The notes: generated from the sequence alone by a model not told the origin. Counted from the stretch's first letter, positions 9,032-17,466 are shown. The stretch: DNA of 64,000 nucleotides from Paraburkholderia kururiensis JCM 10599 = LMG 19447 (GCF_003986935.1 NZ_RJZE01000001.1:310001-374000), one strand, 5' to 3'. Numbers and translations are program-made.

Positions 9032-9047
9032 CTTTATGCGCATAAAG
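9032..9047. promoter_or_regulatory. parS-like centromere site 3, between parA and parB
   Basis: CTTTATGCGCATAAAG is a perfect 16-bp palindrome that begins at the last base of the parA stop codon and ends 8 bases before the parB ATG. ParB binding here could also regulate parB translation or transcription. Confidence 0.87.
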
Positions 9048-9055
9048 GACCCTGA

Positions 9056-10117
9056 ATGAAATCATCCCAGTTCGCAAAAGGCTTCCAGGCGCGGCCAGAC
9101 ACGACCAGTAGCGAAAAGCGCACTGCGCTCGATCGCCTCAATGCAATCGATGGCCTCGTACAGAACAAATCGAAACCCGGCGAATCAGTCGGCAGGGCAA
9201 GTCAGCCTGTCCTAAAGCCAGTCGCCGACGACCCGGAACAGGTGGATATTGCGAGCGAGTCAACGCAGTATCGCGCGTGGCGCATGGCACAGGGATACCG
9301 CCCCGGGCAGGTCATCGAACTTGCGCTCAAGTCGATCAAGCCGAGCCCCTTCAACCCGCGATACTTCTATCTGAAATCGTCCATCGCCGAGCTAGCCGTG
9401 AATCTGGCGAAGCAAGGTCAACAACAGCCGATTCACGTCATTCCGGATTACGACAATCCCGGCACGTACTTCGTCAGCGACGGCGGGCGACGCGTGCGTG
9501 CATTGAAGGAAGCGAACAAGGAAACGGTAAAGGCAGTCGTCATCGATCTGCCGATCGGAATTCAGAGTTACAAGCTCGGCTACGACCTCAACGTACAGCG
9601 TGATTCGCAAACCGTCTTCGACAACGCCGTCGTATGGAAGCGCTTCATCGAGGAGAAGCATTTCCAGAGTCAGAAAGAACTCGCCGAACATCTTGGACTC
9701 GATGAGTCCACGGTGGCCGTCGCACTGTCCATCGCGAAACTGCCCGAGCCGGTCATGCACGAAATGGTGGCGCGACCCGATCGCTTTGGCTCGAACATGG
9801 CGTATCAGGTGGGCCGCTATCACACGGCACGCGGAACTGACTCCACACTACGCCTCATCAACCGGATCCTCGCCGACGACCTCAGTACGCGCCAGGTGGC
9901 GGACATCGTAAAGGGCAGGGCAAGCGCGCAAGAGACTCAAAAGCCGGCAGGGCGTCAACGCTACGCGCAACGCCTCGAAGTGAAGCTGGATGGCGTATCG
10001 GTCGGCGATCTGAAATCGTATGGGGACGACAGACTCGAACTGAGGCTGCGCGGTCTGGCTAGAGAGAAGCGCGACGACATCCTGCGGCAGATCGAACAAA
10101 TCCTGGCGCAGAAGTAA
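9056..10117 (+). CDS. parB: ParB centromere-binding partition protein
   Basis: 353-residue ParB/Spo0J-type CTPase clamp. The N-terminal ParA-interaction region is followed by the ParB/Srx fold (SIKPSPFNPR, QQQPIHVIP). The CTP-binding box here is DGGRRVRALKEAN, corresponding to GERRxRA in most ParBs. Next comes a helix-turn-helix (SQKELAEHLGLDESTVAVALSIAKLP) for parS, and a C-terminal dimerisation domain. It should load on the three TTTATGCGCATAAA sites. It is co-transcribed with parA and ends convergent to rep. Confidence 0.96.
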   Translation: MKSSQFAKGFQARPDTTSSEKRTALDRLNAIDGLVQNKSKPGESVGRASQPVLKPVADDPEQVDIASESTQYRAWRMAQGYRPGQVIELALKSIKPSPFNPRYFYLKSSIAELAVNLAKQGQQQPIHVIPDYDNPGTYFVSDGGRRVRALKEANKETVKAVVIDLPIGIQSYKLGYDLNVQRDSQTVFDNAVVWKRFIEEKHFQSQKELAEHLGLDESTVAVALSIAKLPEPVMHEMVARPDRFGSNMAYQVGRYHTARGTDSTLRLINRILADDLSTRQVADIVKGRASAQETQKPAGRQRYAQRLEVKLDGVSVGDLKSYGDDRLELRLRGLAREKRDDILRQIEQILAQK

Positions 10118-10133
10118 AAGCAAACTCTTCGGC

Positions 10134-10152
10134 GGGCGCCTTCATGGCGCCC
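10134..10152. terminator. Hairpin between convergent parB and rep
   Basis: GGGCGCC - TTCAT - GGCGCCC forms a 7-bp stem 17 bp after the parB stop and about 85 bp beyond the rep stop. It is a probable terminator without a strong U-tract. Confidence 0.5.
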
Positions 10153-10237
10153 GTTGCGCCTGCGTGTCGGCGCTCAACAGTGGTTATGAACGCGAGCGTC
10201 GATAAATATCATCGACGCAAGAACCAGCGTCACCACA

Positions 10238-11590
10238 TCAAGCGGCTCTCGACTGGCTCAAGGTGAACGAAAGCAGATCGCCATCCGTCGGCTCGCCCCA
10301 CGTCTTGCGAGCGAGCCAATCGAAAAACGCCGTTTCAGCCAGCTTTGATTCCAGCCCGCGTCGACGCCAGTCGTCACGAAGATGCGAACCCAGACCGGGC
10401 AGTTCGTCTGATTCGAACGTCTCGCGCGCGAGGCCCTGCTCGACCGAGCCCTGCTCCTCATAGAGCGCCTGAGCCTCCTTACGTCGATACGCGGCGTATT
10501 CGCTCAACAGGCGAGCCTTCAGATCGTCGGCCGGCACCGTCGCTCCACCGGAGGACTTGCCACCGGCGGACGGCAGCGCATCCACTGGCGGCGCGTAACC
10601 CTTCTTCAGGGCGTCCTTGAAGAGTGCCGCCGCGCTGCGCACCGGCGGCAACGTGGTGCTCCGCATGCGCTGTTCGGTCATCTGCAACGCCGCGCGAATC
10701 CGGTTTTCCTCGCTATCGGCATATAGCGATTGGGCTTCCTTGAGCGGAATGCCGAGCTTCACCATGCGATCGACCAGCGTGCTGTCGAACACATTGGGAT
10801 GCTCGTCGAGCGCGAGCATGGGTTGCTTGCGCTCGGTGACACGGAACTGGATCTCCGCCACGCGCCGGCCTTCCCGGTGCTCGATCAACTCGACGAAGAT
10901 GTTGGTGACCGCGTTCACCTCGGCAATCGCCGGACGCAAATAATCGCGCTTGAAGTATTTGTATTCGCGCTTGGCTTCATCGCCGGCCTCGGTGTCCGGC
11001 GTACCGGAGAGAATGGGACGCCACCATTCCCACGGCTCGCGCATCGTCAGATGACTCGGATTGGTGAGGTAACGGACGCAGATCTCGTACAGCGCCAGCC
11101 CTGCGCTGCTACGCAGCTGGCTCTGGAACTGGAGGCTCAGTCGGGCGTATTGGACCGGATCGAGGAGCTTTTTCTTGATCTTCGGCGCGAACGAAAATTC
11201 GACCCACACACGACGTGTCTGCGGGTCTTCCAGGATTTCCGCGTCGGCGATAAGCGTGGAGATGCCCCACTTGCGGCCCGGCTTCTGGCTTGACGTGCCT
11301 TGACTCCACTCCACCTGAACGGAAACCATCCGCCGAAGGTGTTCCTTCACCAGCGCAGTGTCGTTGGAATCGAACGCCGAATTGGCCACGATGTCGGACA
11401 GCAGCGCGCGGTACGTGTCGCCCGACTCGTCGGCCTGCTGGGCCACAGCCAGCAACACGTTGAACAGCTTGCGGGTGAGCAGGGTAATCTTGCCGCTCTT
11501 GGGCTGGATCGCAATCGCCTCGACGGCTTTGCGCAATTCGGCTGAGCTGGGGCTCACCACATCGGTTTTCTTCGCGCGCTTCGTGGCCAT
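10238..11590 (-). CDS. Rep_3-family replication initiator
   Basis: 450-residue initiator-like protein with two winged-helix regions. The first lies about residues 20-170 (ITLLTRKLFNVLLAVAQ typical of the Rep_3 start; VEFSFAPKIKKKLLDP; YARLSLQFQSQLRSSAGLALYEICVRY). The second lies about 190-270 (YKYFKRDYLRPAIAEVNAVTNI, then RVAEIQFRV). A C-terminal extension of about 170 residues is variable. Such proteins bind iterons to open the origin and repress their own promoter. The ATG at 11590 (MATKRAKKT) is preferred. A GTG at 11632 would add 14 residues, and neither start has a strong ribosome site. The nearest iteron is 121 bp upstream, placed for autoregulation. Confidence 0.9.
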   Translation of the reverse strand: MATKRAKKTDVVSPSSAELRKAVEAIAIQPKSGKITLLTRKLFNVLLAVAQQADESGDTYRALLSDIVANSAFDSNDTALVKEHLRRMVSVQVEWSQGTSSQKPGRKWGISTLIADAEILEDPQTRRVWVEFSFAPKIKKKLLDPVQYARLSLQFQSQLRSSAGLALYEICVRYLTNPSHLTMREPWEWWRPILSGTPDTEAGDEAKREYKYFKRDYLRPAIAEVNAVTNIFVELIEHREGRRVAEIQFRVTERKQPMLALDEHPNVFDSTLVDRMVKLGIPLKEAQSLYADSEENRIRAALQMTEQRMRSTTLPPVRSAAALFKDALKKGYAPPVDALPSAGGKSSGGATVPADDLKARLLSEYAAYRRKEAQALYEEQGSVEQGLARETFESDELPGLGSHLRDDWRRRGLESKLAETAFFDWLARKTWGEPTDGDLLSFTLSQSRAA

Positions 11591-11710
11591 GCGTCGGGTC
11601 GATGAGAGATTTTCGCGACAGCATACCGTCACGGGTGATATGCGTCCATAGGGCCTCTCTCACCATTGCCGGTGAACTGCGTTTACGAACCGCGACTCAC
11701 CGCGAGTATG

Positions 11711-13379
11711 TCCCGAAAACGCTCACCTTCAATCCAGTCGATCGTTTCGTGGCCGCTATGAGCCTCGTGGGTCAGGCGTAAGCCTGCCGGCTAAACGGTG
11801 AGCCAAACGGACGCCTTCACTTCCCGTATCCGCTCACCCTGGAGACTGTGGCAATTTCGCGACGCGATACCTGATAGAAATGCCGCCGGCAAAAGGCCTC
11901 GCACGAGCCGCCGCGTCGCTCGCGCCTTGGGCCGTATTTATCCAATACCGGCGCGACGTCCGACCATCCACGGCCGAATTGGACTCTGACAACCCCTTCG
12001 CTCCCAACCATCGGACGCGACGCCGCCAGGCGGTCTAAACGCCTTAACGGCCGCTCGTCTGCCCCGCCGCCGATACTTCCGTCTGAATCGGCTCCGTGCC
12101 GCCCTGCGACGCACCGAAGCGTGGCGGAAAGACCGACCGACGGTCGAGGATGAGCCTACATGAAGGGGCTGATATATCCGTCACCGGGAAGAAGACTGGC
12201 AGACGCCACCCACCACCTGGCGGACGCAAAACAGGCCAGTCCGCTCATCGGACGTTGAGCAGCACGACACTCGCTGCGATGTGCAAAGAGATTTCTGCGG
12301 ACTCCGCGCTACTTCACAACCCTGTCCTGCGCGCAGCGAGCCTAAAAGCGGGCCAGAATCGCGCACCAGCACTCCAAACACGTCCCGAAAAGTCTCACCA
12401 TTAGCGTCCAGCGAAGCGGCGCCCAGTCGCGCTCTGCGCTCGCCCCACATCGTCAAGACTGTCCCGATGCTCCCGAAAAGCCTCACTTTGGAGCCGCTCC
12501 AGGAGGAACTGCATCCTCGGCAAAGCACCATCGACATCAATCCCGAAAACGCTCACCTCTCGGCTTTCCTGGAGAAATCCCTAATCCTGGCGGGTACTTA
12601 GCAGCGTCGAGAGCACTCCAGCGCCACTGCCGCACTCCCGAAAACGCTCACCTGTTTCCAGTTTCCTATTGCTCCGCCCACGTTCCAACCAGCGACTGGC
12701 GGTCCCCGAACTGTCTCACCTTTTGCTTGCGTGACAGCACGAAGTACAGGTCCGCAAGCGCCCATCATCCGGGCCTTTGCGGCAATCGCAGCGGAGTTTT
12801 CTCCCGAAAAATCTCACCTCACCATGCCACTACCACTGGAAGTACTCCCGAAAACGCTCACCAAACATCCGGTCAGGCCAGGAAGCGACGATAATCGCAA
12901 GGGCTTTCATGCCATCCCGTAAGACCTCACCGTTGTGCCGCCCGCCGCAAATCAACACCGAGAGGGCGCGCAACGCACACAGCACAGCACTCCCGAAAAC
13001 GCTCACCATTACCCTGAGAATGCCCAATATTTGTGCAAAAACTGGGGTTGTTCCTGAAAAATCTCACTTCTGCCGTCCGTTTCTTCCCGGGATCCTTCAC
13101 CTTCCCACCCGCGGAGGTCCCGAGAACGGCGGTTTTCTTGTTAGCACGCACTCCCGAATAGGCTCACCTCGTTGCGATACACATCGCAGATCGCTGTTCA
13201 GGTGCTAAAAGGCCGCCCGCGGATTGTGATCCCGTAACGTCTCACCTATGTAGAACAGCTAGAATGGATGCCTTCCCGAACCCGCTCACTTCGTTTCCCG
13301 CAGTTCCTCACCACCGTCCCCGAACCCCGTCACCGGCTTATCCCGTACTGTCTCACCAGGCGTCCCGCAGCATCTCACC
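11711..13379 (+). repeat. Origin iteron array: about 20 degenerate 17-mers, consensus TCCCGAAAACGCTCACC
   Basis: Direct repeats, all in the same orientation, with invariant ends TCCCG and (C)TCAC(C/T) around a variable middle. Starts read by eye: 11711, 11822, 12383, 12471, 12541, 12636, 12704, 12802, 12846, 12915, 12991, 13052, 13085, 13152, 13230, 13274, 13296, 13318, 13341, 13363. Exact consensus copies are at 11711, 12541, 12636, 12846 and 12991. The last five are spaced 22-23 bp apart, two helical turns, next to the AT-rich segment. The lack of open coding content, the adjacent rep gene and the direct-repeat layout make this the replication origin. ORFs crossing the array are artefacts. 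Confidence 0.92.
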
Positions 13380-13399
13380 TGATTGCCCGGAAACCCTTG

Positions 13400-13760
13400 T
13401 CCAATAAGCCTTTGCCGTGGCGTTAACGTTTTTAACTTGGTTCAAGGGTGTTTACTTTTATATCTCTCAAGCTAAAAGCTGTGAGCCTTCTGAACAATCG
13501 CCGTCAAAGACACAGCCAACGATCGCCCGTCTCGTGAAACAGTGACAAAACAATGAAGCCTCTGTAGTTTTCTTTTGAAAACAATTGGTTATGCGCTAAT
13601 CTTAGCTTTGTTTCACGGAAACGCTGCCAGGCACCGACCTGAGGCACGATCGCAGCATCCAAAAGCGGCTGCAAGGTGCCTCAGGCCCTTCTCAGCCGCA
13701 AAACCGTACCATTCGATACGTAATTTGTTATGATTTACACGATCTGACTTCCAGAGACGC
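13400..13760. other. AT-rich segment, probable DNA-unwinding element of the origin
   Basis: Immediately after the tight iteron cluster the composition drops from GC-rich to clearly AT-rich (for example 13421-13480 and 13540-13615). It contains the palindrome CGTTAACG (13421-13428) and inverted half-sites CGTGAAAC (13533-13540) and GTTTCACG (13610-13617). This is the expected position of strand opening. No gene is visible, and the end of the interval must hold the promoter of the kfrA-like gene. Confidence 0.65.
13638..13685. other. Two-tier stem-loop in the origin region
   Basis: Outer arms CCTGAGGCAC and GTGCCTCAGG (10 bp) enclose an inner pair GCAGC/GCTGC. The loop is about 11 nt. It lies between the AT-rich segment and the kfrA-like gene. 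It may be a structural element of the origin, a terminator or an RNA fold. Confidence 0.5.
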
Positions 13761-13762
13761 GG

Positions 13763-14968
13763 ATGAATCTAGACCAAGAACGTTTAGCAATACGCCAGGA
13801 GCTAGAAACCATGCGGGCGAGCGGTGCGCGCCGGCAGGAATTGTCCCTACACGCTTGCAAACGACTCTTCTTCGACCTGGGCATTCGTCCCTCGATGGCC
13901 GCCGTCCGCGACCTGACCCAGACCGGCAGTGCGAGCGACATCCCCAAAGACATCGACGTGTTCTGGGAACGCATCCGGACCGCGTCCCGTGTCCGCGTGG
14001 GCTCCGGTGTCATTCCGAAAGCGCTTGAGGACCGGGCAGGCGAGCTGCTCGGCTCACTGTTCGAGGAAGCGATTTCGCATGCCAAGACGCTGCTCGAAGG
14101 TGAGCGCGCCGAGATCCAACAGGTGCTTGCGGCGGCGGAGCAGAAAGTTCGCGAGGCGGACCTTCTACGTGCGGCCGCTGACGATCACGTTCATCGCAGC
14201 GAAGCACGCGCCGAAGCCGCATGGACACGTGTGCGCGAACTCGAGGCCCAACTGGCGGCCTCTACCACGCACGGTGCGGCGCACCAGGAAAACCTGCAAA
14301 GCACGACGCGGCGCCTGGAGGCGGAAAACGAGGCGCTGCGTAAGCGGGTCGATACCGAACAAGCGACCAACGCGACCCTACGCGACCGGATCGACGCCCT
14401 CCATGCCGACCTCCGCGAAAGCACCGAGCACTACGCGCAGCAGATCAAGGACGCGGTGGCCGAAGCCGAGCGGCGCGTCAAGCCGATGCTGGTGGAACTC
14501 GACTCGCTGCGATCGATGGCGGCCACCTGGCAGACCGCGCAGCGCGACGCGAGCCGCAAGGAATTCGACTTCATCCAGCAACTCTCTGCGGCCAAGGCGC
14601 GAGCCGACAGACTGGACGCCCAGCTTCGCGAACAATCGGACGAAATCGATGCCCTTACGCGCGAATTGACCGCCTTGCGCTCGCAGAACGGCGTGGATCC
14701 GCGCGTTGCCTCGCTTCTTTGTACGCTGGCCACCGCCGGCCGGCTGACAACGGACGAACTCGCGGACGTCGGAACGATGCTGGATGGCCACGTCACCCTG
14801 CCATCTCATTGCCCGAAGTGCGAGGACGGTGAACCCGAGCTTTCCGAGGTCGATCACCAGTTCGAGCTGTCGTGTCCTGAATGCGATCACTCGTCGGGCA
14901 TGGGCGCGTCAAGGCTGCAAGCCGTCACGCGATTCATGGCTGTCGGTGCGCATGCCACTTCGACCTAA
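13763..14968 (+). CDS. KfrA-like DNA-binding coiled-coil protein with C-terminal zinc ribbon
   Basis: 401 residues. Residues about 1-110 resemble the KfrA N-terminal DNA-binding domain of plasmid replication regions (LSLHACKRLFFDLGIRPSMAAVRDLTQTGS, then WERIRTASRVRVGSGVIP). Residues about 110-320 are heptad-rich coiled coil (READLLRAAADDHVHRSEARAE, LRKRVDTEQATNATLRDRIDAL). The C-terminal segment has CPKCEDGEP...SCPECDHSS, a four-cysteine zinc ribbon not typical of classic KfrA. KfrA proteins are autoregulatory and support stable maintenance of large plasmids. Its placement directly after the origin suggests the same role, perhaps as an origin-organising filament. The ribosome site is weak. 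Confidence 0.82.
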   Translation: MNLDQERLAIRQELETMRASGARRQELSLHACKRLFFDLGIRPSMAAVRDLTQTGSASDIPKDIDVFWERIRTASRVRVGSGVIPKALEDRAGELLGSLFEEAISHAKTLLEGERAEIQQVLAAAEQKVREADLLRAAADDHVHRSEARAEAAWTRVRELEAQLAASTTHGAAHQENLQSTTRRLEAENEALRKRVDTEQATNATLRDRIDALHADLRESTEHYAQQIKDAVAEAERRVKPMLVELDSLRSMAATWQTAQRDASRKEFDFIQQLSAAKARADRLDAQLREQSDEIDALTRELTALRSQNGVDPRVASLLCTLATAGRLTTDELADVGTMLDGHVTLPSHCPKCEDGEPELSEVDHQFELSCPECDHSSGMGASRLQAVTRFMAVGAHATST

Positions 14969-15065
14969 CATCACTGCTGCCCTGAACGGCGCGGCCACGC
15001 GCTTTTCGCGCGCGTACGCCGAGCCCTCATTGGTGAGCCGATGCGGGAGCCACTGATAATAAAAG

Positions 15066-15082
15066 GGTGAGCGTTTTCGGGA
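15066..15082 (-). promoter_or_regulatory. Distal iteron 1 (exact consensus, inverted)
   Basis: GGTGAGCGTTTTCGGGA is the exact reverse complement of the origin iteron consensus. It lies between the kfrA-like stop and the recombinase stop, 1.7 kb outside the main array. Confidence 0.8.
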
Positions 15083-15143
15083 CTCCGCACACGTAGCCCC
15101 TTAACAACATAGGCCGCTGACGACGTTCAGTGCTTCCGCACAC

Positions 15144-16187
15144 CTATCGCCCAGGCGCGCCCCGGTGGTTCCCCGAGGGCTCATCGGCACGCCTTGTCCC
15201 CACTTCGATTCGATCCACCCAGGCCTTCCACGCTCGATGCAGCCGGTTCGCCGACAACACCTGCGCAAATCCGAGCCACTGTCCAACGAGTTCGGGGCTC
15301 ACGCCGCTTTCGAACAGATCGGCGGCAAACGTATTGCGCAGCGTTTGCGGACTGGCCCGGTCCTCTCGCGTGTTTGCGAGCCCGGCCGTTTCGACGATAG
15401 CGTCGACCGCCCGCAGCACCGTCGCCTTATGCATCGGCCGCCCGGACGGCGACGCCGGAAACACCAGATGCCCCGGCAGGCGAGCATCCGAGCGCTCAGT
15501 CAGCCACGCGTCGAGCACGGCGACGCTGAACGGCGACAGCCGTGTACGGCGTGTGAATTCCGGGTTGCCCGCTTCGATCACGACCCATGGCGCGCCGCGC
15601 GTGACGCAACTAATGGAAAGTTCCATCGCCTCGCCCGTTTTCAGTCCACCGCCCAGGAATACCGCCACCAGCGCGCGATCACGGCGCTCGCGCCAGCGTT
15701 GCGCCGCGGAGGCGCTGGAAAGCGGCGTGAACAGGTACGCCACCAGCGCGGCGCGCTCGGCCACCGTGAGAAAACTGGTCGGCTCGTTGTCGCGTGCGGT
15801 TCGCCATACTGCATCGGCATCCTGAGCAATGAACCGCGCCGGGTTTGTCGATGCATGTTCGATCTGGCGGACATGATCCAGCACGCGTTCGATGAGCCTT
15901 AAATAGCGGGCTTTTTGTGTCTTTCGGATGGAGCGTTCCGCGACGAAGTCCGCGATGGTCTGCATGTCGACCGTGTGGAGATTCATGCTTCTGGACTGGA
16001 GCCAGTCGACGAACTGACTCCATTGCGCGCGGTAAATGTCGGCGGATGAAGCGCGGAAGTTTTGCCCCGCTAGCCACGCATCGAATGCGGCGTGCGGATC
16101 GCGGCGCCAGTCTTCACGGTGCGGGTCGAAGAGATCGCTACGTTGCACATCGCGCGTTACAGCTGGAGAACGGGACGGTGCAGACAT
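15144..16187 (-). CDS. Tyrosine-recombinase/integrase-like protein lacking catalytic residues
   Basis: 347 residues with the two-domain layout of phage integrase/Xer proteins. The N-terminal SAM-like core-binding region covers about 33-130 (AWLAGQNFRASSADIYRAQWSQFVDWL), and the C-terminal domain about 140-330. The active site is eroded. The box-I Arg is Lys183 (GGGLKTGEAMEL). The His of HxLRH is Gln281 with Asn after Arg284 (PQTLRNTF). LGH reads LGF, and the position of the nucleophilic Tyr holds Leu. It probably binds DNA without cutting it. The location beside the origin suggests a structural or regulatory role. The frame is intact, so this is not a simple pseudogene. Confidence 0.78.
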   Translation of the reverse strand: MSAPSRSPAVTRDVQRSDLFDPHREDWRRDPHAAFDAWLAGQNFRASSADIYRAQWSQFVDWLQSRSMNLHTVDMQTIADFVAERSIRKTQKARYLRLIERVLDHVRQIEHASTNPARFIAQDADAVWRTARDNEPTSFLTVAERAALVAYLFTPLSSASAAQRWRERRDRALVAVFLGGGLKTGEAMELSISCVTRGAPWVVIEAGNPEFTRRTRLSPFSVAVLDAWLTERSDARLPGHLVFPASPSGRPMHKATVLRAVDAIVETAGLANTREDRASPQTLRNTFAADLFESGVSPELVGQWLGFAQVLSANRLHRAWKAWVDRIEVGTRRADEPSGNHRGAPGR

Positions 16188-16259
16188 CGGCTATCTCCCA
16201 TTAGTTGCATTCGATATTGAGACCGGCAACTGCCGCCCCTGCAAGCCAATCGACGGGAC

Positions 16260-16658
16260 TCAGTCGCCCCATGCGCGCAACCGCCGCGCGGAACCGGCTG
16301 CCGACGACCGTGTGGAAGCGGACGGATCCACACTTTCAAGTGCTCGCTCGTACGCCGCGACGGCAAATGCGAACACTGGCGGCAACGCGTTGGATGCGCC
16401 GAAGTCGACTATGTCGTCAGTCTCCGGATAAGACAGGCCATTCGGACGTTGAAAGAGGCTCAGCATCGCCTCGTCATGGCGGCTGGCGAAGCCCAGGTCG
16501 GCGAGCGCTTCAGCCTCGATGGCGTGCAGCAGCCGCCACGTGAGCGGTACGCGCTGGACGATATAGCGCGACGCGATACGTCGCACGATGTTGTTGAGAT
16601 CGCGCGCCGCGAACTGGAAGCGCAGCGCGGCAAGGTCGTGGTCGTTCGGGGTATTCAT
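16260..16658 (-). CDS. Hypothetical protein behind a LexA box
   Basis: 132-residue protein with no domain I recognise. The N-terminus is MNTPNDHDLAALRFQFAARDLNN, mid-protein contains LTWRLLHAIEAEALADLGFASRHDEAMLSLFQRP, and the tail is Ala/Ser/Arg-rich. It looks soluble and mostly helical. The ATG at 16658 is chosen because GGAG lies 6-7 bases upstream, and the longer frame to 16712 would translate through the operator. The LexA-type palindrome 25-44 bp upstream implies induction by DNA damage. The neighbours are the dead recombinase (downstream, same strand) and the XRE-cupin regulator (upstream). Confidence 0.7.
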   Translation of the reverse strand: MNTPNDHDLAALRFQFAARDLNNIVRRIASRYIVQRVPLTWRLLHAIEAEALADLGFASRHDEAMLSLFQRPNGLSYPETDDIVDFGASNALPPVFAFAVAAYERALESVDPSASTRSSAAGSARRLRAWGD

Positions 16659-16676
16659 GTTCTGCTCCGGTCGATC

Positions 16677-16708
16677 GCCCAATACTGTACAAACATACAG
16701 TATTGGGC
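16677..16708. promoter_or_regulatory. LexA (SOS) box within a 13-bp-arm inverted repeat
   Basis: TACTGTACAAACATACAGTA (16683-16702) fits the LexA operator CTGT-N8-ACAG with the extended TA flanks of the E. coli consensus. The symmetry extends further, with arms GCCCAATACTGTA and TACAGTATTGGGC matching perfectly around a 6-bp centre. It sits 25-44 bp before the start of the 132-aa gene, where a repressor would block its promoter. Confidence 0.78.
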
Positions 16709-16778
16709 GCAACCTCGGCGCTCAGGTGCGAACGGCCGTCCTGCGCAACGCACCGTTCGGAACGCTCCCCCAGTTCCC

Positions 16779-17417
16779 TCACCCGTGAATGACCACGAGC
16801 AGCGCCCGTGCGTCCGCCTTGCCGGCGTTGCGAATGGCGTGCGGCTGATCGGCCACGTATCGTGCGGTTTCCGAGGACTTGAGCCGCCGCTTCGTGCCAG
16901 CCGCTTCGACTTCCATCGTGCCTTGCAGAACCGTGAGATGTTCGCGCGTGCCGGGCTCGTGCGCACTCGAAACGAGTGCGCCGCCCGGCTGCAAAGTCAG
17001 TTCGTACCACTCGAAGCGGCCCGCGAGTTCGATCGGTCCCCACACGCGCAACTGATAGCCGGCGTCGTGGCCATTCAGCGTGGGAATGTCGTGCGGCCCG
17101 GCCACGGCAATGGCCTCCGGCGCCTTTTGCTGCGCAAAGAGCGAGTCGAGATTGACGCCGAGCGCATTGGTAAGCCGCCACGCGACAGCGATTGTCGGGT
17201 TCGCCTTGTCGCGCTCGATTTCCGATAGCATCGACTTCGATACGCCCGCGGCCCGCGACAGATCGTCGAGCGTCATGTGCCGCTCGCTGCGCAGCCGCTG
17301 GATCTGTTCGCCCACACGCGGCGGCGCAGCGACGGCCGGCGTAGCCGGTGCCACTGTAGCGGCCGGTGCAGATGACTTTGAAAGCGCGGACGTGCGCCGG
17401 TTGCCCGAGCTTGCCAT
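16779..17417 (-). CDS. XRE-family regulator with C-terminal cupin domain
   Basis: 212 residues. After a Pro/Ala-rich leader, an HTH_3 domain covers about 36-90 (IQRLRSERHMTLDDLSRAAGVSKSMLSEIERDKANPTIAVAWRLTNAL). A cupin sensor domain covers about 130-210 (TREHLTVLQGTMEVEA, then ADQPHAIRNAG). This architecture senses a small ligand, often an amino acid or polyamine. It is transcribed divergently from kbl-tdh, and a perfect 16-bp palindrome lies between them, so control of threonine/glycine catabolism and of itself is the natural inference. Confidence 0.9.
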   Translation of the reverse strand: MASSGNRRTSALSKSSAPAATVAPATPAVAAPPRVGEQIQRLRSERHMTLDDLSRAAGVSKSMLSEIERDKANPTIAVAWRLTNALGVNLDSLFAQQKAPEAIAVAGPHDIPTLNGHDAGYQLRVWGPIELAGRFEWYELTLQPGGALVSSAHEPGTREHLTVLQGTMEVEAAGTKRRLKSSETARYVADQPHAIRNAGKADARALLVVIHG

Positions 17418-17450
17418 TTAATGCCCCATCGTTTAGAGTTGTTCGATATA

Positions 17451-17466
17451 CCGAACTATAGTTCGG
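17451..17466. promoter_or_regulatory. Operator palindrome between XRE regulator and kbl
   Basis: CCGAACTATAGTTCGG is a perfect 16-bp palindrome 33 bp upstream of the regulator's start codon and 132 bp upstream of kbl, in the shared promoter region. It is the probable binding site of the XRE-cupin protein. Confidence 0.65.

Noticed and set aside
12777..13208. Long open reading frames running across the iteron array
   Set aside because: They exist only because the repeat lacks stop codons; no ribosome site or domain is seen.
11700..13400. CRISPR-like array of short repeats
   Set aside because: Units are 17-bp with degenerate centres, intervals range from 5 to hundreds of bases and no cas genes are nearby. 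The pattern and the rep gene fit iterons.
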